From NCBI GenBank assembly GCA_016932235.1, contig JAFGDF010000180.1, forward strand, positions 1 to 29,440: a stretch of DNA of 29,440 nt, read 5' to 3'. Below the pieces are notes generated by a model that worked only from the letters and a program-made list of their open reading frames with translations, searched no databases and was not told where the DNA came from. Both the position numbers and the translations under genes were made by a program. This DNA comes from Deltaproteobacteria bacterium. GTDB lineage: Bacteria > Desulfobacterota > DSM-4660 > Desulfatiglandales > HGW-15. This document shows positions 17,063 through 24,061 of the stretch, piece by piece; the stretch's first letter is position 1, and every line of letters starts with the position of its first letter.

Positions 17063-17362
17063 TTTAACCAGGTGATGAATGGTTGACGGTATATGTTGCC
17101 AGGTCCCCTTTAAAAGGACAGGCGTTCGGCGGGCACCTAAAACCTTTATTCAGCAAAATCCTGAGCTAGCACTGCGGGGCAAACCTGAATCTTCATAACA
17201 TGAAAATCATCTGGAAGGGTAATCCGCCACAGGTGATTTATCCTTAATTCGGCAGTTCAATGGAACAGCATTTGGGAAAAATCCCGGTCTGGAAATATAA
17301 GCCTGCCTGCTGTTATCAGGGTTATTGATGTTAACTGTTTTAAGATCTTTCGGTTGAAGCGG
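17063..17362 (-). other. 300-bp untranslated leader between rplT and pheS
   Basis: No gene is supported here. It is the longest gap inside the translation operon and would be the pheS 5' leader. On the minus strand it has some complementary stretches, such as GTCC with GGAC around 17103-17119, but no clear terminator. I found no T-box signature and no short peptide rich in phenylalanine codons. It could hold a separate pheST promoter or a control element of unknown type. Confidence 0.4.
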
Positions 17363-17707
17363 CTACTTCGCCATGCCTGCCACCTGGGTAAATCCCACTG
17401 GGTCATGCACGGCCATATCGGCGAGAATCTTCCGGTCTAGTTCAATGCCGGCTTTTTTCAAACCGCCCATCAGATCACTGTATGTGATCCCATTCTCGCG
17501 CGCAGCGGCGTTAATTCTCACTATCCAGAGTTTTCGAAAATCTCTTTTCCTGCTTTTTCTGTCGCGATACGCATACACTCTGGCCCTGCTCACGGAGATA
17601 TTGGCGGTCTTAAATAGCCTGCTCTGCGCTCCCCTGAAGCCCTTAGCTGCTTTCAAGACTTTTTTTCTTCTTTGTCTTGCTTTATATCCTCTTTTTACTC
17701 TTGGCAT
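17363..17707 (-). CDS. rplT: 50S ribosomal protein L20
   Basis: Ribosomal protein needed for early 50S assembly; binds 23S rRNA and in several bacteria represses its own operon. The product is 114 residues, beginning [16 protein letters not shown] with the typical basic helix, followed by [13 protein letters not shown] and [19 protein letters not shown] place the start at ATG 17707, with GAGG seven bases upstream. An open frame reaches 17788 but would overlap rpmI and is not L20-like. It is 28 bp after rpmI. Confidence 0.97.
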   Translation of the reverse strand: MPRVKRGYKARQRRKKVLKAAKGFRGAQSRLFKTANISVSRARVYAYRDRKSRKRDFRKLWIVRINAAARENGITYSDLMGGLKKAGIELDRKILADMAVHDPVGFTQVAGMAK

Positions 17708-17735
17708 TCCAAACCTCTTGTTAACGAACTGTTTA

Positions 17736-17933
17736 TTATTTGTAAGGGATAAGTCTTGCGAGAATCTTCGCGTTTGCGGAATCCACAATTGTCGACTTGC
17801 GAAGGCCCCGTTTTCTCTTCGAACTCTTCTTCGTAAGTATATGGCTCGCGTAGGCCTTGCTCCTCACGATCTTTCCGGTACCCGTGGTCTTGAATCTTTT
17901 TGCAGCTCCACGGTTGGTTTTCATTTTTGGCAT
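17736..17933 (-). CDS. rpmI: 50S ribosomal protein L35
   Basis: Small basic ribosomal protein of 65 residues: [20 protein letters not shown], then [20 protein letters not shown], both typical of L35. The ATG at 17933 has a strong GGAGG seven bases upstream. A longer frame to 18017 has no such site and an unrelated N-terminus. It lies between infC and rplT in the conserved order. Confidence 0.97.
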   Translation of the reverse strand: MPKMKTNRGAAKRFKTTGTGKIVRSKAYASHILTKKSSKRKRGLRKSTIVDSANAKILARLIPYK

Positions 17934-17990
17934 CTGTTTACCTCCAAACGCTATTAATAAAACGAAAAAACTAAAATACAAAGGTGCTCT

Positions 17991-18021
17991 GCGGGCGTCT
18001 CTCCTGCCCTGGATCACCCGC
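17991..18021 (-). promoter_or_regulatory. Candidate leader hairpin before rpmI
   Basis: In the 169-bp gap between infC and rpmI, GCGGG (17991-17995) pairs with CCCGC (18017-18021), and an alternative GGGC/GCCC stem lies inside. In other bacteria L20 binds an RNA structure in this gap to repress rpmI-rplT. Placement fits such a site, but the structure is too short to claim it from sequence alone. Confidence 0.3.
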
Positions 18022-18102
18022 GGAAAAGCCGAAAAAATATCAGGATAGGGAAATCCCGGGGTTCCGCAGGGAGATGTGCCCGGACGAAGAACAAGAGGCG
18101 AT

Positions 18103-18618
18103 CTATTTCGGCGCTATCACCATGATAAGGTTGCGGCCTTCGATCTTTGGAGGCATTTCCACCGTTCCTTCTTTACTGACCTCCTCAGCAATCCTGTCCA
18201 GAAGTTCGATGCCCATATCCTTATATGTCATTTCTCGGCCCCTGAACCTTACCGTAAGCTTGACCCTGTTTTTATTTGAAAGGAATTTTTTCAGATTCTT
18301 GATCTTGAACGCCAGATCATGTTCATCCGTATGGGGCCTAAACTTGATCTCCTTTACCTGAAAGGATTTGGTTTTTTTTCGTGCCTCCTGCGCTTTCTTG
18401 CTGCTCTGGTATCTATATTTGCCGTAATCCATTATCCTGCAGACCGGCGGGTCCGCATTCGAGGCAACTTCAACAAGATCCAATCCTTCCCTGCTCGCGA
18501 TTTCAAGCGCTTCATTGATCGATACTATGCCCAGCTGTTTTCCATCATGGGATATCAACCTGACGCTGCTGGCACGGATCCTCTCATTAACACTGATATC
18601 ATCGGACTTATTTACTAT
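18103..18618 (-). CDS. infC: Translation initiation factor IF-3, apparent AUA start
   Basis: IF-3 binds the 30S subunit, checks the start codon and prevents early subunit joining. The C-terminal part [20 protein letters not shown] and the central [17 protein letters not shown] are typical. The conserved N-terminal segment [21 protein letters not shown] lies upstream of the first canonical in-frame start (TTG 18558). Extending back, the codon placed correctly after AGGAGG (seven-base spacing) is ATA at 18618, giving 171 residues, normal for IF-3. Non-AUG starts (AUU, AUC) are known for infC and allow self-control, because IF-3 itself discriminates against them. The Shine-Dalgarno sequence lies in the end of thrS and the thrS TAG sits between it and the start, so the two genes are tightly coupled. 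Confidence 0.93.
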   Translation of the reverse strand: MVNKSDDISVNERIRASSVRLISHDGKQLGIVSINEALEIASREGLDLVEVASNADPPVCRIMDYGKYRYQSSKKAQEARKKTKSFQVKEIKFRPHTDEHDLAFKIKNLKKFLSNKNRVKLTVRFRGREMTYKDMGIELLDRIAEEVSKEGTVEMPPKIEGRNLIMVIAPK

Positions 18619-18622
18619 CGCA

Positions 18623-20536
18623 CTACCTCCTTTGGTTAGATTCCTTTTGAATTAGATCAACAAACTCCTTTTCGGACATGAAGTCCAGGTTCCTTCCATC
18701 CCTCAACCTCGGAGTCAAACCCATGTTTTCAGACTCTTTATCGCCTATTATAAGCATAAAAGGGATCTTCTGCACCTGTGCCTCTCTGACCTTCAGCCCG
18801 AGTTTCTCATTCCTAAAATCACCCTCAGCCCTAATATCAGCCTTCAGCAAATTTTTCAGCAGTTCCTCGCCGTAAGGGATGTTCCTGTCCGTCACTGTAA
18901 GTATGATCGCCTGAACGGGGCTGAGCCAGACGGGGAAAGCGCCCGCGTAATGCTCAATAAGGATTCCTATAAACCTTTCAAGGGCGCCAAGGATTACCCT
19001 GTGTATCATTACCGGCCGGTGCTTACGACCGTCTTTGTCAATATAATACAGTTCAAATCTTTCAGGCAATGTAAAATCGCATTGTATCGTGGCGCACTGC
19101 CACTGCCGTTCCAGAGCATCTTTGAGTTTTACGTCTATCTTAGGCCCGTAAAATGCGCCGTCTCCTTCGTTTATCCGGTAATCCAGCTTGTTGCCTTCCA
19201 TTGCGTTTATCAATGCGTCTGTCGCACTTTTCCAGTCCTCATCCGATCCAATGGATTTCTCCGGTCTGGTGCTTATTTCCAGGTCATAGTCAAACTTGAA
19301 TACGGCCATGATGTCTTTGACAAAATTCAGAACCCCCTTTATTTCGTGGTCCAGCTGTTCGGGCGTGCATATTATATGGGCGTCATCCTGTGTGAACTCC
19401 CTCACCCTGAGGAGCCCCCTGAGGACTCCTGATCGCTCATGTCGATGAACCGTACCAAGCTCAAAGTATCTCTTGGGCAGATCGCGATAACTGTGGATAC
19501 CCGAACGGTATATCATCATGTGTGAAAGACAATTCATGGGCTTAATCCCATAGGATTGATTGTCTATTTCGGTAAAATACATATTTTCGCGATAATTATC
19601 AAAGTGGCCGGACTTTTCCCATAACTCCGTTTTCAGAATCTGCGGTCCTTTTACGATCTCATAGCCCCTTTTAAGATGTTCCCTGACCTCAAAGTCCTCA
19701 AGAAGGAATCGCAGCATTCCTCCTCTTGGATGCCACACAACCATGCCGGCCCCGATCTCCTCGTGCGTGCTGAAGATGCCCAGCTGTTTGCCAAGTTTCA
19801 CATGATCACGCTTTTTTGCCTCTTCAATCTTATTAAGATAGCTTTTCAGGCTCTTTCTATCCGGAAAAGCAACCCCATATATCCGGCTGAGCATAGCCCT
19901 TTTTTCATCACCGCGCCAGTAAGCTCCTGCCACATGTGTAAGCTTGAAGGCTCTGATCTTCCCCGTGGAAGGAAGATGCGGCCCGCGGCAGAGGTCGATA
20001 AAAGTTCCCTGCTTATAAACTGAAACCGTTTCGGCGTTGAGATCCCGGATCAGTTCGACCTTGTAGTCTTCCTTTGCGGATTTGAAGAGCTCTATGGCCT
20101 CGCTTCTCTTCATCTCCGTCCTGTGAAAGGGAAGATCCTTTTTAATGATCTCATTCATCTTCTCTTCAATAACCGGAAGGTCTTCTTCCTTAAAGGCCCT
20201 CTCGTAGTCAAAATCGTAATAAAATCCATTCTCGATCGCGGGACCTATTGTAACTTTAACCCCCGGGAACAGCTCCTGCACGGCCATCGCCATGACATGG
20301 GAAGTGCTGTGCCTCATTATCTCAATGCCTTCAGTGGAATCAAGAAAAACCGGTTCCAGTTCCGCTTCCAATGTCAAACCCGCTGATAAATCCTGAAGAT
20401 TGCCGTTGACCTTGACCGCAACTGCCTTATCGGCATCTTTTATTCGGAGCTGTTTAAGGGCTTCGGCGGCCGAAAGGGCGTCGGCTTCAATATCCATGGC
20501 TGCCTGATCTTTAAGAGAAACTTTATAAATAGCCAT
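18623..20536 (-). CDS. thrS: Threonyl-tRNA synthetase
   Basis: Charges tRNA-Thr and edits Ser-tRNA-Thr. Domains in order: TGS (residues 1-62), the second editing domain ([17 protein letters not shown], then [21 protein letters not shown]), the class II core with motif 2 ([20 protein letters not shown]), zinc ligands in MNCLSHM, DDAHI and the VMIHR region, and motif 3 ([18 protein letters not shown]), and a C-terminal anticodon-binding domain. I prefer ATG 20536 (MAIYKVSL, 637 residues), the usual length and N-terminus. Frames reaching 20575 would run through the leader hairpin. The Shine-Dalgarno sequence is poor (GGGG directly before ATG), which may matter for control. It is first in the translation operon. 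Confidence 0.97.
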   Translation of the reverse strand: MAIYKVSLKDQAAMDIEADALSAAEALKQLRIKDADKAVAVKVNGNLQDLSAGLTLEAELEPVFLDSTEGIEIMRHSTSHVMAMAVQELFPGVKVTIGPAIENGFYYDFDYERAFKEEDLPVIEEKMNEIIKKDLPFHRTEMKRSEAIELFKSAKEDYKVELIRDLNAETVSVYKQGTFIDLCRGPHLPSTGKIRAFKLTHVAGAYWRGDEKRAMLSRIYGVAFPDRKSLKSYLNKIEEAKKRDHVKLGKQLGIFSTHEEIGAGMVVWHPRGGMLRFLLEDFEVREHLKRGYEIVKGPQILKTELWEKSGHFDNYRENMYFTEIDNQSYGIKPMNCLSHMMIYRSGIHSYRDLPKRYFELGTVHRHERSGVLRGLLRVREFTQDDAHIICTPEQLDHEIKGVLNFVKDIMAVFKFDYDLEISTRPEKSIGSDEDWKSATDALINAMEGNKLDYRINEGDGAFYGPKIDVKLKDALERQWQCATIQCDFTLPERFELYYIDKDGRKHRPVMIHRVILGALERFIGILIEHYAGAFPVWLSPVQAIILTVTDRNIPYGEELLKNLLKADIRAEGDFRNEKLGLKVREAQVQKIPFMLIIGDKESENMGLTPRLRDGRNLDFMSEKEFVDLIQKESNQRR

Positions 20537-20558
20537 CCCCAATGACCCAAAAGAAAAA

Positions 20559-20600
20559 TAAGGCATCCAAAACAAGTAAATTACTTACCTAGATGCCTTA
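20559..20600 (-). terminator. Terminator-like hairpin in the thrS leader (possible attenuator)
   Basis: On the minus strand TAAGGCATC pairs exactly with GATGCCTTA, nine pairs, followed directly by a U-rich run (TTTTTCTTTT). The loop contains an inner hairpin (AAGTA/TACTT). The structure ends 22 bases before the thrS ATG. It could be an attenuator, or the terminator of the tRNA-Val transcript that comes from upstream. Confidence 0.6.
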
Positions 20601-20607
20601 AATAAAG

Positions 20608-20636
20608 ATTAAATTAAAATAGACTCATTTGGTAAA
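20608..20636 (-). promoter_or_regulatory. Candidate thrS promoter
   Basis: On the minus strand TTTACC (20631-20636) and TTTAAT (20608-20613) are 17 bases apart. Transcription would begin near 20601, right at the first arm of the leader hairpin. The -35 box is a weak match, so this is tentative. The rest of 20637-20753 holds another hairpin (TCTCC/GGAGA around a 9-base loop) and no gene. Confidence 0.35.
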
Positions 20637-20774
20637 ATAGCGCTTTTTGCTTGGATTTATATATTACTAACAATTATCTCCTGCTTAACCGGAGAAATTA
20701 AAGCTATATCTGCCACATTTAGGCCAGGTTAACAATAAAAAAATAACCCGCTTATGAAAAAATTTATTTTTTCA

Positions 20775-20849
20775 TGGTAGGCACGAAGAGATTTGAACTC
20801 TTGACCCCTACCGTGTCAGGGTAGTGCTCTCCCCCTGAGCTACGTGCCT
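20775..20849 (-). tRNA. tRNA-Val (anticodon GAC)
   Basis: A complete cloverleaf on the minus strand: acceptor AGGCACG/CGTGCCT; U8-A9; D-stem GCTC/GAGC; anticodon stem CTACC/GGTAG with loop CTGACAC, giving anticodon GAC; T-arm AAGAG-TTCAAAT-CTCTT; discriminator A and an encoded CCA. It reads GUC and GUU codons. An AT-rich palindrome (20754-20775, ATGAAAAAA/TTTTTTCAT) starts at its 3' end and may help termination. Confidence 0.97.
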
Positions 20850-20860
20850 AATGTCATGCT

Positions 20861-20889
20861 TGATTACCAATTCAATAGACTTATGTCAA
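20861..20889 (-). promoter_or_regulatory. Promoter of tRNA-Val
   Basis: On the minus strand a perfect TTGACA (20884-20889) lies 17 bases before TAATCA (20861-20866), which is a partial -10 match. The tRNA begins 11 bases after the -10 box, so the transcript would start at or just before the tRNA 5' end. Confidence 0.65.
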
Positions 20890-21315
20890 GCAATAAAATG
20901 CTGTATTATCCATTGATATTGTTTGATTTGTTCGGCTCAGGTTCTGTAGAGGACTTTGCCCGACCAGCTTCCGCGCCGCCTCACTTATGTCCGGTCAGGA
21001 AATCGCGGTTGAAAAATAAGCGAAAAAGAGTTCCCCTTGTCGCGATCTTTATGCAATTTCCCAACCGGACAAGGCTGGCACCACCTAAGTGTCAAATCCC
21101 TCTCCCGAGGCTGTCCAGCAACCTCCATTTTGGAGGCTGTTTGACAATTGTCCAGATGCAATGCTTCCGAAGAGAAGTACGTCGCAATGATTCGCCCTGT
21201 TCAACCGGCTTTGCCGTCTCGCGCAGCGAGAATTGAACAGGGCAAGGGATGAGCGTAACGCAGCCCTTCGATTTTACTCAGGGCCGTGAGCCCGCCGAAC
21301 GGCAGACGGGCGTTG
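20890..21315. other. Hairpin-rich non-coding stretch between tRNA-Val and pgsA
   Basis: No credible gene. The stretch holds many complementary arms: CCTTGTC (21035-21041) with GACAAGG (21068-21074); TGTCAAA (21090-21096) with TTTGACA (21140-21146), enclosing CCTC/GAGG and CCTCCA/TGGAGG hairpins; and GCCCTGTTCAA (21194-21204) with TTGAACAGGGC (21233-21243), enclosing CGGC-TTT-GCCG and TCTCGC-GCA-GCGAGA. The last two each form a three-way junction. Further small hairpins (GCCG/CGGC, GGGC/GCCC) follow up to 21310. It may be a structured RNA or a decayed repeat element. Confidence 0.5.
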
Positions 21316-21849
21316 TCAGACAGCCTCTCCCATCATCTTAAACCATTTATGCATATATTGAAGACCTGAAACTATGGTCGATAACGCTGTCAAATATATG
21401 AGATAGCGGTGAGAGTTTGCTAAAAATACAGAGTATTGCTGCGTAAATGCCGTTATCACTGTTATGAACTGAAAACATGTCGTTATCTTGCTCAATATCA
21501 TCGGCCTGATTACAATCTTTGAGTAATTCATAAACAGGACAGTAACCCCTATGACAATCAATACATCTCTGCTTATGACCGTCACAGCGAGCCAGGCCGG
21601 CAGGAGTTCTCTTACTGAGAGACCCACAAATGCCGAGATGAGAACAATCTTGTCCGCGATAGGGTCCAGATAGGTCCCCAGCCGGCTCTTCTGGTTGAAT
21701 ACCCTTGCGATAAAACCGTCAACAGCGTCACTGGCCCCCGCTATCATAAATACGATCAGTCCAGGCAGAATCTGGTCATTGATTAGATAGATAACGAAGA
21801 TCGGAGCAAGTATGATACGTATTGCTGATATTAAATTGGGAACCGTCAT
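21316..21849 (-). CDS. pgsA: CDP-alcohol phosphatidyltransferase, probably phosphatidylglycerophosphate synthase
   Basis: Integral membrane enzyme that transfers a phosphatidyl group from CDP-diacylglycerol, most likely to glycerol-3-phosphate in phosphatidylglycerol synthesis. The family signature D-x2-D-G-x2-A-R-x8-G-x3-D-x3-D is complete (SDAVDGFIARVF, then SRLGTYLDPIADK). It begins MTVPNLISAIRIILAP, like PgsA, and has several hydrophobic segments over 177 residues, a usual length. The ATG lies four bases after the stop of the secreted protein gene and has no visible Shine-Dalgarno sequence, which suggests translational coupling. Other alcohols as acceptor cannot be excluded. Confidence 0.88.
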   Translation of the reverse strand: MTVPNLISAIRIILAPIFVIYLINDQILPGLIVFMIAGASDAVDGFIARVFNQKSRLGTYLDPIADKIVLISAFVGLSVRELLPAWLAVTVISRDVLIVIGVTVLFMNYSKIVIRPMILSKITTCFQFITVITAFTQQYSVFLANSHRYLIYLTALSTIVSGLQYMHKWFKMMGEAV

Positions 21850-21853
21850 TTTT

Positions 21854-23038
21854 TTATTTTATCTGGATTAATATAATACCTTCCTCAGTTTTTCTAATTT
21901 CAGCGAGATAGGGAAAACCATCATGATTCAGGATAGAATCGATAAATCTGTCTTCAGTCCCCATAAACTCAACCTTCACTGTAATGGAATTCGCTCTCAT
22001 ACGTGTCTGTATAACCGAATTAACCCCCTCTATCTCATTTAAGAAAAAATCCCTCAATCTTCTGAATTGCTCAAAACTTTTTAATCCTGCCAGTTCTATC
22101 TCCATCTTGCTGACTGCGTTCTGGTTCAAATCAAAAACACCGATAGTTGCCGGGGTCATTTTGAGCGCGATACTGTTTATGACTCTTTCAATGGCTTGCG
22201 TTAAGTGTGATTGCCCTCCTTTGCTCCTGTCTATTGTGGACACCTGACTGTCCTCGTAGGCCATAGTTCCGCTTCCGATGTCATAACTCTTCAGCATTAC
22301 ATAAATTGAATCCTCATCGAGAAAACTGCACATTCCGTAAACGACCACATCAGACGAAAAAAGTCTTCCCCAGTTGATGATATCCTCATCAGCAAGCTCC
22401 GGTTTTCTCATTTCATCCGAATAAACACCCCCAGGAAATTCCTGCGCTCGATTAATCGGCGTCAGGCCAAGACCCTGAAAAATCCTATGCAGGATAAGCT
22501 CCGTGTCAGTCAATCCTGTTTCTTCTTCAGGGTCGGACCACCAGTATAATATCTTTTCTTTCTCTTTCTGTTCCTCCGATACCATGAAAAGTACCTTGAT
22601 CGGCTCTCCGTTCATCTGCGCGGGGCCCATTTCTTTAAGCACCCCTTCCATCATCGCATTATTCACCTTAACACGGACCAGCACCTTAAGATATTTATCC
22701 ATCTGATGCTCGGCAAGGATGTGATAGTTTTCAATCTTTTCGTCGGCGTTAGGTATAATATCCTGTATGACTCTCTGGAAATTATTCACCATGTCCTGAC
22801 TTCCCAGTCGTTTCGTTAAATAGCCTTCCACTCCTTTTACCAGTGCGTCTGAAATAGCCGCCTTTCTGGCCTGCGCCACATTCCCCTCCGAAATCCAGCC
22901 GCTCCCGATCACGATGATCTCCTGGTCCTCTTCTTCAACCGCATTCTCTTCGGAAATGGAAGGCGGCACAAAAATCAAAAGCAGGATAGCCCAGCAGACG
23001 GCTGAAAGAAGGACTTTTTTTAGCCTTTTAATGCTCAT
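21854..23038 (-). CDS. Secreted protein with a FlgT/LPP20-like N-terminal domain, function unknown
   Basis: 394 residues. Residues 1-30 form a signal peptide: basic start MSIKRLKK, hydrophobic core, likely cleavage near PSISEE. No lipobox cysteine is seen at the cleavage point. The next part (IIVIGSGWISEGNVAQARKAAISDALVKGVEGYL) resembles the N-terminal fold of FlgT/LPP20-type envelope proteins. A middle part has beta-alpha segments with a VVVYGMCSFLDEDSIYVMLKSYD strip like outer-membrane-associated TolB/CsgG-type repeats, seen only loosely. The C-terminal 60 residues look like a small alpha-beta domain. AGAGG lies six bases before the ATG. It is probably co-transcribed with pgsA; a link to flagella is not supported by its neighbours. 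Confidence 0.6.
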   Translation of the reverse strand: MSIKRLKKVLLSAVCWAILLLIFVPPSISEENAVEEEDQEIIVIGSGWISEGNVAQARKAAISDALVKGVEGYLTKRLGSQDMVNNFQRVIQDIIPNADEKIENYHILAEHQMDKYLKVLVRVKVNNAMMEGVLKEMGPAQMNGEPIKVLFMVSEEQKEKEKILYWWSDPEEETGLTDTELILHRIFQGLGLTPINRAQEFPGGVYSDEMRKPELADEDIINWGRLFSSDVVVYGMCSFLDEDSIYVMLKSYDIGSGTMAYEDSQVSTIDRSKGGQSHLTQAIERVINSIALKMTPATIGVFDLNQNAVSKMEIELAGLKSFEQFRRLRDFFLNEIEGVNSVIQTRMRANSITVKVEFMGTEDRFIDSILNHDGFPYLAEIRKTEEGIILIQIK

Positions 23039-23123
23039 TCAATCCTCTCTTGTTTAAAATTGATTCCTGCATCCTGAAAATCTGAAAGACTTGATCAGTT
23101 CTTTATAATCACCTATTAATCAA

Positions 23124-24050
23124 TCATCGGTCAATGAATTCCCTTACCTTTTTTAGTATTAAATCCCGGCTATCGGGATTCACCCACATGTAGTCATGAT
23201 CGTTTCTGAACCAGGTCAGTTGCCTTTTTGCGTACCTCCTGGTATCTTTTTGGAACTCGAAAATCATTTTCTCCTTGTTCCAAATGCCTTTAAGCAGACC
23301 AACCGCATGTCTGTAACCGATAGATTTCATCGGCTTCAACTCAGTTGAATATCCCATGTCAATCAGGGAGTGAGTCTCTTCTATGAGACCATTATCAACC
23401 ATTGAGAAACTCCGTTCATTTATCCGCTTATAGAGCTTGCTCCTTTCCATTTCCAGTCCCAACTTGAGGGTTTCATAGTAACTTTCCTGGAATCGATGAC
23501 CGCCTGTCAGGTCTGTGATTGTTCTATCGGTAAGATTTATTATTTCAAGAGATCGCAGCACTCTTATCCTGTCATTCGGATGGATCCTGGACGCGGCCTC
23601 CGGATCAAGCCTTTCGAGTTGCCTGTGCATAAAAGCCGGGCCTTGTTCTTCCCATTTCAGCTTCAGGTGTTCTCTCAGAAAAGAATCCGCCGGCGGGCAT
23701 TTCATAATTCCTCTCAGGAGTGTTTTCAGATAAAGACCCGTACCACCGACAGCGAAACAGATTTTACCTCTATCGATGGCCTCCTCTATTACCCGGACGG
23801 CCATTGACCGATATAATGACGCGTTAAATTCTTCATCCGGATCAACAATGTCAATCATGTGGTGAACAATATCTCGCATCTCATCTTTGCTAGGTTTTGC
23901 AGTTCCAATATCCATATGCCTGTAGACCTGCATGGAATCAACACTGATTATCTCCCCGCCGAAATGTTCAGCCAGGTCTACGGCTAAAGACGTTTTACCG
24001 GATGCGGTGGGACCCGCGATAACAATCAATTTTGGCTTGGTTCTTTCCAT
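23124..24050 (-). CDS. miaA: tRNA dimethylallyltransferase
   Basis: Adds a dimethylallyl group to A37 of tRNAs that read codons starting with U. Seen: P-loop GPTASGKTSLAVDLAE (residues 13-20), DSMQVYRHMDIGTAKPS with the catalytic Asp-Ser region, the GGTGLYLKTLLRG motif, and RRYAKRQLTWFRND near the end. At 308 residues the length is normal. The gene lies 11 bp after mutL, a common pairing in this kind of genome, and probably shares its transcript. The Shine-Dalgarno sequence is weak. Confidence 0.97.
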   Translation of the reverse strand: MERTKPKLIVIAGPTASGKTSLAVDLAEHFGGEIISVDSMQVYRHMDIGTAKPSKDEMRDIVHHMIDIVDPDEEFNASLYRSMAVRVIEEAIDRGKICFAVGGTGLYLKTLLRGIMKCPPADSFLREHLKLKWEEQGPAFMHRQLERLDPEAASRIHPNDRIRVLRSLEIINLTDRTITDLTGGHRFQESYYETLKLGLEMERSKLYKRINERSFSMVDNGLIEETHSLIDMGYSTELKPMKSIGYRHAVGLLKGIWNKEKMIFEFQKDTRRYAKRQLTWFRNDHDYMWVNPDSRDLILKKVREFIDR

Positions 24051-24061
24051 TCGGATATCTT

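Noticed and set aside
17063..17362. T-box or Phe leader peptide before pheS
   Set aside because: No specifier loop, no conserved T-box bulge sequence and no Phe-rich short frame could be found.
20844..21236. Open frame of 130 codons on the plus strand between tRNA-Val and pgsA
   Set aside because: It begins inside the tRNA gene, crosses several strong hairpins, has unusual composition and no ribosome binding site.
21854..23038. Assignment of the secreted protein as flagellar FlgT
   Set aside because: Only the N-terminal part is similar, and no flagellar genes are near.
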